Below, piece after piece: positions 1 to 4,549 of a DNA stretch of 6,410 nucleotides (the stretch's first letter is position 1; the number at the start of each line of letters is the position of its first letter). A model generated the notes under the pieces. It had not been told where the DNA came from. It made no database searches and was given only the letters and a program-made list of their open reading frames with translations. The stretch lies in contig PMJC01000167.1 of the NCBI GenBank assembly GCA_003157235.1, forward strand, positions 1 through 6,410, read 5' to 3'. The position numbers and the translations under genes are program-made. This DNA is from Methanosarcina sp. GTDB taxonomy: Archaea > Halobacteriota > Methanosarcinia > Methanosarcinales > Methanosarcinaceae.

Positions 1-123
1 ACCCAAGAAAAATTTAATAGGAGATCTTTTGTATCGAAGGTCTTTTAATCTGAGATCTGTTGCAAGGTTTTATTTACTGATGTAAAAATTTGATTTAAAT
101 CCAGCGGGAATTTATAGAATGAA

Positions 124-372
124 TTGCATATACCTGAACAGGAGGGACTAACTACGACTGAAGAATGTAGTCATGAAAATCTTTCACATTTGATTGAACA
201 CTGGATTGAACATAACGAAAGTCATATCAAAAATTTTAAAGAATGGGCTCAAAAAGCCAAAAAAGATGGTTTTCTGGAAGCTTCTGAAGACATCCTTGTA
301 GCTGTCGATAAAATAGAGGAAGCAAGTGAGTACCTTAAAAAGGCAAAAGAAGGACTTTTCCACCTTAATTAA
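124..372 (+). CDS. Small His-rich helical protein of unknown function (start uncertain)
   Basis: I do not recognise a named function. Read from TTG at 124 the product is 82 residues; read from the codon fitting the ribosome binding site (154) it is 72. It is soluble, very charged and predicted to be two helices, with no signal peptide or membrane segment. The N-terminal half has His at 17, 22, 26, 30 and 34 (numbering from 124) around the core HWIEHNESH; four of them are exactly four residues apart, so they would line one helix face. The second half is Glu/Lys-rich (EEASEYLKKAKEGL), coiled-coil-like. From memory, small hypothetical proteins with an HWIEHNxxH core followed by a KAxxxG helix occur in methanogens and clostridia; a metal-binding role is only inference. 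A GGAGGG stands at 141-146, inside the TTG reading, which argues against TTG. There is no in-frame ATG at all. A terminator-like hairpin follows the stop by about 45 bases. Confidence 0.72.
   Translation: MHIPEQEGLTTTEECSHENLSHLIEHWIEHNESHIKNFKEWAQKAKKDGFLEASEDILVAVDKIEEASEYLKKAKEGLFHLN
141..147 (+). promoter_or_regulatory. Shine-Dalgarno GGAGGGA that points to a non-ATG start
   Basis: GGAGGGA is the best ribosome binding site in the first 500 bases. The in-frame codon at normal spacing (6 bases after the motif) is ACG at 154, followed by ACT GAA GAA. One C-to-T change would make this ATG. Either translation begins at ACG (rare), or at TTG 124 upstream, or the start has been lost by mutation. 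Confidence 0.5.
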
Positions 373-386
373 GATATACGAGACTC

Positions 387-459
387 GATTATTAGTAATC
401 AAGTATTTCATCTCATGTGCCGGGACTTTCTGGCACTATCTTTTGTTTTTCGTTTGTTT
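387..459 (+). terminator. Terminator-like hairpins and T-rich tract after the first gene
   Basis: Two small stems follow the stop at 370-372. GATTA (387-391) pairs with TAATC (396-400) around a TTAG loop. GTGCC (417-421) pairs with GGCAC (432-436) around a 10-base loop. The second is followed by a T-rich tract (439-459: cttttgtttttcgtttgttt) of the kind at which archaeal RNA polymerase releases. This probably ends transcription of the small gene. Confidence 0.5.
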
Positions 460-887
460 ATACGAATCATATTCTCAGAATACTCCTCAGACCAGTGATT
501 TCCTTTAATTTTTTAAATTTGGGTAAAATTTATAATGGGCTATTATATGCTTGATTTTTAGACTCATTTTATTAAACGCTGCTTTTCTTTGGAAATAGTT
601 ACAATTTTAATCTTTCACACTAAATGGTCGTCCACTATTACATGATTGATTTTTTAAAAGATCGAAATGTTAGTAACTCTCATAATATCAACTTTAAATT
701 CGTAATTTTATAGAAAATTTTGATAAATCTCTGATTTTCAAGATTCATTTAGTTATTATTTATACGTATGTGGATTTATTATTTATTAGGATATGAAGAA
801 AGTTAGTGTTTATCTAAATTCCCTTTAATTTCCTTTTATTATCTTGGGGTGTATTCTTGAATTTAACTTTTTTCATTTTCATACGCT

Positions 888-965
888 AATCTACCGTGCT
901 CTTCACAAGAGTTAAAGTGTGTGCAGTAAAAGTAGCAGTAGATTTATCCAGCACTCTATTTTTTT
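888..965 (+). ncRNA. Candidate structured RNA ending in T7
   Basis: AATCTAC (888-894) pairs perfectly with GTAGATT (938-944). Inside, CTCTT (899-903) pairs with AAGAG (907-911) around a CAC triloop. The arm also has a GCAGTA direct repeat (923-928 and 935-940). Fifteen bases past the stem is a run of seven T (959-965), a plausible archaeal termination site. No convincing promoter was found upstream. The stems are short enough to arise by chance in AT-rich DNA. Confidence 0.2.
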
Positions 966-1092
966 AAAATGAACATGAAATTCTTTGAATAACAAACGCA
1001 AACAAATAAAAATACTTTCGTCTTACCCTTTTTACTGTTGACTTCAGCACTACCTTAAGTAAGAAGATTGTTCTAAATTTGTTTTTTGAAAA

Positions 1093-1119
1093 CTTTCGAA
1101 AGCTAACCAATGAATTGGT
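1093..1119. repeat. Two adjacent palindromes
   Basis: CTTTCGAAAG (1093-1102) is a perfect 10-bp palindrome. Three bases later ACCAAT (1106-1111) and ATTGGT (1114-1119) form a second inverted repeat with a 2-base centre. They are followed by ACCGGCGGC (1120-1128 region), unusually GC-rich for this spacer, and GGCTAA (1126-1131) can pair with TTAGCC (1159-1164), itself followed by four T. They could be protein-binding sites or part of a small RNA; nothing nearby decides it. Confidence 0.2.
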
Positions 1120-1286
1120 ACCGGCGGCTAAAATATGACTTTTATCACGGATGTTAAATTAGCCTTTTAAGTAATTCCACTGCCAAATCAATTGTTAATT
1201 TAAATTGTCAAAAATAGTGAATAAATCTTATGGTTTAGAATTATGATTGTTTTCTGCTACTATTCTCTGTATATCTGATGAAAAAC

Positions 1287-1340
1287 AGCTCAACTTTTCT
1301 CTATTAAGATTATGGAATTTTAGCTCGTAAAAGTTGGGTT
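1287..1340 (+). ncRNA. Candidate long hairpin RNA
   Basis: AGCTCAACTTTT (1287-1298) pairs with AAAAGTTGGGTT (1329-1340) over 12 positions, ten Watson-Crick and two G-U if read as + strand RNA. Within the loop, TAAGAT (1305-1310) pairs with ATTTTA (1317-1322, one G-U) around the hexaloop TATGGA, leaving a symmetrical 6 by 6 internal loop. The result is a 54-nt rod-like hairpin with no associated reading frame. A TATA-rich stretch (1344-1354) lies just beyond. It may be a small RNA, a processed leader or chance. Confidence 0.27.
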
Positions 1341-1464
1341 ATGCTATAAAATATAATGTAATTTAATATGAATCAACATCTGATTTTTAGTTTCCTGTTT
1401 ACGGTTAATTGATAAAACACCTACCTATTATAGAGTATTTCAATGGACCTTCTTATTTTGTCAT

Positions 1465-1524
1465 ACACTTATGTGTGGTGAATTAATAATTCGTTAAAGT
1501 TAGAGATTTATCGAAATCTTCGAT
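1465..1524. promoter_or_regulatory. Cluster of three short palindromes before the small ORF
   Basis: ACAC/GTGT (1465-1476), GAATTA-A-TAATTC (1480-1492) and ATCGAA-ATC-TTCGAT (1510-1524) follow one another within 60 bases. A weak TATA-like GATTTAT (1505-1511) would place a transcript start near 1535, just ahead of the ribosome binding site at 1546. The arrangement resembles an operator-promoter region for the small ORF at 1556, but no regulator can be named. Confidence 0.22.
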
Positions 1525-1555
1525 GGTTGGTAATTCCAAAGATGTGGAGGTGCTT

Positions 1556-1687
1556 ATGCATAAAAAACAGGGAAAGTATAATTCGGAATTCATTACGCAA
1601 CTTGAACTTAATAACATTTATTCAGCCATCAAGAGTTCTCTCAAAATATCATCGAAAATTTTGATCTTATGTTCAGCTTTGCCATAG
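1556..1687 (+). CDS. Possible 43-residue small protein, or a decayed gene fragment
   Basis: ATG at 1556 is preceded at five bases by GGAGG (1546-1550, extended GGAGGTG to 1552), one of the strongest Shine-Dalgarno matches in the window. The frame stays open for 43 codons to TAG at 1685. The product is basic, starts MHKKQGKYNSEF and ends in a hydrophobic stretch (KILILCSALP); it has no recognised domain. Two readings are possible. It may be a genuine small protein with a promoter-like region upstream. Or it may be the remnant of an IS3-type transposase OrfA, whose N-terminus often begins with a basic K(Y)xxEF helix; this resemblance is weak and from memory. Codons are AT-rich like the surrounding spacer rather than like pdaD or cobD, which favours decay or recent origin. 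The stop is TAG, pyrrolysine-coding in some methanogen contexts, but readthrough would add only three residues before a second TAG and a TAA. Confidence 0.33.
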   Translation: MHKKQGKYNSEFITQLELNNIYSAIKSSLKISSKILILCSALP

Positions 1688-2210
1688 ATTATTATATAGT
1701 AATGAAATTGGAAATAAAATAAGTATCATGAGGATAGCGGAAGCGATCTTTAAAGTCAAAGAATAATGAACCAGAAAAGAAAAAATTGTGTCAAAACAGA
1801 AATTAGGAAAAAGATTTGGACAGGATTTCAGGAACAAAAATTATAGGCAAATAGAGACTCTTTGTAATTAATTTTATTGGTAATTATATTCCAAAAATAA
1901 ATCTCAAAATAAATAACACAGGCTTTGTAATTGCAAAAAAATATGAAACAAAAAAAATCTGCTCCAGGTTCTGAAACCATGAAGAAGTGGGAAGTAGGGA
2001 AAGATTGCATATGTCCTTCATTTCCCATATTTTCCATTCTTTCTGTGTTCTATCCTTTCGTTAGGATTAGAATCAACTCAACAATTAACTGCACTTTTCA
2101 ATGTGTTAACTACGATCATTGTTTTCTAGATATGTGAATATTCCTGCTTTGACCATAATTGCAATCAATTCAAAACCAGATAATAATAAAAAAGTCTCAA
2201 ATTAGTAGGA

Positions 2211-2227
2211 AAAAGTTCATAACTTTT
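2211..2227. repeat. Perfect 7-bp hairpin
   Basis: AAAAGTT (2211-2217) and AACTTTT (2221-2227) are exact inverted copies around a CAT triloop. It lies about 80 bases upstream of the first pdaD promoter candidate. It could be a binding site or a weak transcript end; role unknown. Confidence 0.25.
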
Positions 2228-2245
2228 ATCCACATTTGAAGCATG

Positions 2246-2271
2246 AAAAAAAAGTACTACTGTCAAGTAGT
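2246..2271 (-). terminator. Terminator-like hairpin plus T8 on the minus strand
   Basis: ACTACT (2256-2261) pairs with AGTAGT (2266-2271) around a 4-base loop. Read on the minus strand this stem is followed after AC by eight T (A8 at 2246-2253 on the + strand). It would stop leftward transcription coming off the pdaD promoter region. No minus-strand gene needs it, so it may simply insulate the promoter or be coincidental. Confidence 0.28.
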
Positions 2272-2304
2272 TCATTTAATTATGTTCAATAAGTTTTAAA
2301 GTAG

Positions 2305-2314
2305 TTTATATATT
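2305..2314 (+). promoter_or_regulatory. TATA box candidate, distal pdaD promoter
   Basis: TTTATATATT, a near-consensus archaeal TATA box, is preceded by a purine-containing AAAGTAG that could serve as the BRE. Transcription would start near 2335-2340, giving pdaD a leader of roughly 180 bases. Confidence 0.4.
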
Positions 2315-2382
2315 TGGTTACTCATACAATGGAAATCGCACAGGATGCATAAACCCATTTTTTGCGGATGTACCAAGAATGC

Positions 2383-2391
2383 TATATATAT
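2383..2391 (+). promoter_or_regulatory. TATA box candidate, proximal pdaD promoter
   Basis: TATATATAT (within gctatatatatctc) lies about 130 bases before the pdaD ATG. A start about 25 bases downstream would give a leader of about 100 bases, a common length in Methanosarcina. I cannot tell which of the two TATA boxes is used. Confidence 0.4.
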
Positions 2392-2464
2392 CTCAATAAA
2401 CTAGTAGCTTAAAAATTATTTTAATTTTCAATGAATAATAGTGGACAAATAGCAAACAGAATCT

Positions 2465-2489
2465 GCATCTGCGTACATATGTAAGATGT
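2465..2489 (+). promoter_or_regulatory. Hairpin in the pdaD leader
   Basis: GCATCT (2465-2470) pairs with AGATGT (2484-2489, one G-U), enclosing the perfect 10-bp palindrome TACATATGTA (2474-2483) with a 3-base bulge GCG. The stem ends 15 bases before the AAGGAG ribosome binding site (2505-2510). ATCTGC is also directly repeated at 2461-2472. It could modulate translation or be an operator; no known riboswitch is recognised. Confidence 0.25.
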
Positions 2490-2515
2490 CGGATAAAGAC
2501 ACTTAAGGAGTTAAT

Positions 2516-3064
2516 ATGATCCCAAAAAAAGCATTTGTGACAACAGGTAGCGGGGTGCATAAAGATAGATTAGCATCTTTTGAACTTGCGTTGAGAGCTG
2601 CTGGAATAGAAAAATACAACCTTGTAAGTGTTTCAAGCATTCTACCTCCAAATTGCAAAATCGTACCTAAAGATGAAGGACTTTTACGGCTAAAACCTGG
2701 TGACATTGTCCATTGTGTACTTGCAAGGAATGATACCAACGAACCACATCGTTTGATGGCTTCAGCTATAGGAACTGCTCTTCCGGTAAATGGAGAAAAT
2801 TACGGTTATATTTCTGAACATCATTCTTTTGGAGAAGAAGAGATTATTGCAGGAGAATATGCAGAAGACCTGGCAGCAACAATGCTTGCAACTACTTTAG
2901 GGATAGAGTTTGATGCTGAAATGGCCTGGTATGAGAGAGAACAGGTATATAAAGCTAGTGGCCACATATTTGACTCGTTCCACATTTGTCAGACTGCGAA
3001 AGGCGACAAAGATGGAAAATGGACAACAGTTGTAGCTGCAATGGTCTTTGTTACGACAGACTAA
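2516..3064 (+). CDS. pdaD: Pyruvoyl-dependent arginine decarboxylase
   Basis: PdaD converts L-arginine to agmatine and CO2 in the cytoplasm. Archaea use agmatine for putrescine/spermidine synthesis and for the agmatidine in the anticodon of tRNA-Ile2. The enzyme uses no PLP: the proenzyme cuts itself at a Ser-Ser bond and the new N-terminal Ser of the alpha chain becomes a pyruvoyl group. The 182-residue product has the family opening (PKKAFVTTGSGVHKDRLASFE, residues 3-23, TGSG at 10-13) and the cleavage motif VSVSSILPP, so the cut falls between Ser40 and Ser41. Asn35, six residues before Ser41, and Glu101 in GYISEHH match the spacing of the catalytic Asn and Glu I recall for the M. jannaschii enzyme. 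Length fits the family (about 160-195), so the gene looks intact. The start is secure: ATG with AAGGAG five bases upstream. It stands alone between long spacers, with its own promoter candidates and a terminator-like hairpin. Confidence 0.96.
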   Translation: MIPKKAFVTTGSGVHKDRLASFELALRAAGIEKYNLVSVSSILPPNCKIVPKDEGLLRLKPGDIVHCVLARNDTNEPHRLMASAIGTALPVNGENYGYISEHHSFGEEEIIAGEYAEDLAATMLATTLGIEFDAEMAWYEREQVYKASGHIFDSFHICQTAKGDKDGKWTTVVAAMVFVTTD

Positions 3065-3076
3065 AAGTTGAGACTG

Positions 3077-3096
3077 TAGGCATTGTGCCTAATTTT
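3077..3096 (+). terminator. Terminator-like hairpin after pdaD
   Basis: TAGGCA (3077-3082) and TGCCTA (3086-3091) form a perfect 6-bp stem with a TTG loop, starting 12 bases after the pdaD stop and followed by ATTTTC. The T tract is short, so termination may be partial or completed in later T-rich sequence. Confidence 0.5.
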
Positions 3097-3237
3097 CGAT
3101 AAACTAAAAAAGTTTAAATAATTTGTTGAGTAGGTAAATTCAATATTGAAAGCCAAATTATACAAATAATGCGAAAATTTAACTTTTAATTTACAGAGAA
3201 TCCAATAAAATACCGATCAAAAGGAATTAAAGAGAAA

Positions 3238-3361
3238 CAGAGGGGGTAGATAGTAGCAGGCTTTGCACATTGTTTTTCTCTCAACTTTTTCAATATCACA
3301 ATCATAATTTCGATGTTTCACCAAGCTGCAAGCAGCTAGGTATGTTCACACCCCCAATCTG
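3238..3361. repeat. 124-base segment with complementary ends: structured RNA or small mobile element remnant
   Basis: CAGA-GGGGGT (3238-3247) is complementary to ACCCCC-AA-TCTG (3350-3361): ten base pairs interrupted by a 2-base bulge. Inside, AGCTG (3324-3328) pairs with CAGCT (3333-3337) around a CAAG tetraloop, extended by CC/GG (3321-3322, 3339-3340) across an A-A mismatch. The segment is clearly richer in G and C than its surroundings. As RNA it would be a closed domain with at least one hairpin; as DNA the ends look like terminal inverted repeats of a small non-autonomous element. No flanking target duplication was seen, and no coding frame explains it. Strand is undetermined. Confidence 0.35.
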
Positions 3362-3975
3362 AATATTAAGAAATTGTTCAAAGTCAAATTACTTCATTTG
3401 CATATATGCTTTTTTGCTTCATTTTCTCAAGATTTATCCTCTTTTGTGTGCACCGGATTTGAATGGACAAAAATAGTAGTTAGGAATAATTCCATTTTTT
3501 ATTTTCAAATCAAGGCAATAAGTTGGTTTTGCAATTGTTCCCATATTTATTCTTCTTTGCAATATTAAAAATTCTTTTTCTGAATGATCAGAATATGCTA
3601 CTTTCTGGTATGTACAAAAGAAAATCAATAAATTTTCTGAAAGAAATTTGATCAATACATTGTTTCTCAATTTCAAAATATTAAAGACCATTCCATGCTA
3701 TAAAACGAACATTTTAAACATAATGATTACTTCAGTTTTATGTCTGCCTAAAAATTTTTTTAAAAATCGTCTGAATTGGAAAATTATACGAAAATCTTTC
3801 CAATCAATTAACGGAATCAATTTCAGCAAGTTAGTCTCCAACTAACTGAGGATGTTTGTATTCTTCTTTAAGAGTAAAATCAGTACAGATTTGCATGAGT
3901 AAAAATTATTGTCAAGAGGTTTAAAGCTCTCCAACACTCAAATTATAAAAGTTTAGAGAGATTCTCCAATGAAAT

Positions 3976-4014
3976 TTAATCGAGAAAGAGATCTAGCGCT
4001 TCGACCTCGATTAA
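3976..4014. repeat. Perfect 9-bp inverted repeat with 21-base loop
   Basis: TTAATCGAG (3976-3984) and CTCGATTAA (4006-4014) are exact inverted copies around a 21-base loop that contains the palindrome AGCGCT (3995-4000). The segment is GC-richer than its surroundings. It may be a hairpin in an RNA, a protein-binding site or a relic of an insertion. No gene lies within 500 bases to assign it to. Confidence 0.35.
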
Positions 4015-4358
4015 TGGTCATATAAACTCAAAAATATGCCTCAAAAAAAATCACAACAGCGTTTAGTGGAGACTATGCATAATTTCCATCTCATAATTTC
4101 AAAATGTTGAATATTCTAGAAGCAATTAAATAAAATTGAATTAATATTTATGGATGATTTTTTTGTGAACTATTGAGGAAAAATTGTAACTGAATAAAAA
4201 TAATTTTTCTGGACTTAGCAAATCGAAACTACTGTTTCAACATTAAAATCAAACTGTTAAATTAGGGTTGAATCAAATTTTCCCAAAGTATGAGATAAAA
4301 TTGCTTAGCTTTCAAAAGAGTACTTGAATAGTTATATTTTCGCTATTCTCCGAAATCA

Positions 4359-4467
4359 GTGAAAACTTCACAGATAAATAAAAAATAATATTATGGTAAT
4401 ATATTTGTTTTGTGAAATAAAGTAGAATGGATTTCCAAAATGAAAATTTTCACAATCAAACAATTGT
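4359..4467. promoter_or_regulatory. Repeated TGAAAA-type palindromes upstream of cobD
   Basis: GTGAA-AAC-TTCAC (4359-4371) and the perfect 12-bp palindrome TGAAAATTTTCA (4441-4452) share TGAAAA and TTCA half-sites; ACAATTGT (4460-4467) is a further 8-bp palindrome. The sites lie 80-190 bases before the cobD start. They could be operators for a cobalamin-pathway regulator, but no regulator is known to me that fits, and AT-rich palindromes arise easily by chance. Confidence 0.2.
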
Positions 4468-4493
4468 AAAACAAATAAAGGAAAGTTTGCACT

Positions 4494-4520
4494 GCTTAAT
4501 ATAATAAGCAACTTAATATA
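4494..4520 (+). promoter_or_regulatory. cobD promoter: two TATA-like boxes, one in a palindrome
   Basis: GCTTAATATAATAAGC (4494-4509) is an inverted repeat (GCTTA/TAAGC) with an AT centre. It is followed by a second TATA-like TTAATATA (4513-4520). Counting about 26 bases from the box centre, the second box would start transcription near 4543, a few bases before the GTG start codon at 4550. Confidence 0.42.
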
Positions 4521-4549
4521 CATGATTTACACTAATATTTTAGATCACC

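Larger units (their letters stand above)
373..2515. other. Long AT-rich spacer, 2.1 kb, mostly without recognisable genes
   Basis: No open reading frame longer than about 70 codons exists here on either strand, and none of those has a ribosome binding site or a recognisable product. Base composition is visibly more AT-rich than in the flanking genes. What can be picked out is listed separately: a structured segment ending in T7 (888-965), adjacent palindromes (1093-1119), a long imperfect hairpin (1287-1340), a palindrome cluster and small ORF (1465-1687), hairpins at 2211-2271, and promoter candidates for pdaD. Stretches 460-887, 966-1092, 1341-1464 and 1688-2210 hold nothing I can support. 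Spacers of this length are usual for Methanosarcina. Confidence 0.75.
3065..4549. other. Long AT-rich spacer, 1.5 kb, without recognisable genes
   Basis: Open frames here reach at most about 85 codons, lack ribosome binding sites and resemble nothing I know. Besides the pdaD terminator it holds a 124-base segment with complementary ends (3238-3361), a 9-bp inverted repeat (3976-4014), palindromes upstream of cobD (4359-4467) and the cobD promoter. I see nothing to report in 3362-3975 or 4015-4358. Confidence 0.72.

Noticed and set aside
326..508. 60-codon + strand frame overlapping the end of the first gene
   Set aside because: It overlaps the real gene out of frame and runs through the terminator-like hairpins.
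1275..1281. CTGATGA as a C box of an archaeal C/D box guide RNA
   Set aside because: The first base should be a purine, and no CTGA D box lies at a suitable distance.
1685..1687. TAG of the small ORF as a pyrrolysine codon
   Set aside because: Readthrough would meet a second TAG and then TAA within five codons, so no meaningful extension would result.
1828..2137. Overlapping open frames on both strands (69 and 68 codons)
   Set aside because: Neither has a Shine-Dalgarno or familiar motif, and the + strand one starts at TTG in an A-rich tract. The region does contain a GGGAAA/TTTCCC stem (1997-2026), but with an 18-base loop it is not persuasive.
3178..3314. 39-codon minus-strand frame inside the 124-base GC-enriched segment
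   Set aside because: It has no ribosome binding site and no recognised motif; the complementary ends are better explained as RNA or DNA structure.
3374..3845. Open frames of 64, 85 and 65 codons in the second spacer
   Set aside because: They have no ribosome binding site, low-complexity Phe/Ile/Asn/Lys composition expected of AT-rich noise, and no recognisable product.
4036..4110. 24-codon frame starting ATG at 4036 with a TATA-like stretch before it
   Set aside because: It lacks a Shine-Dalgarno and is too short to separate from chance.
4250..4549. Cobalamin riboswitch upstream of cobD
   Set aside because: No conserved B12-box-like sequence or GC-rich multi-stem core is present; the region is almost purely AT-rich.
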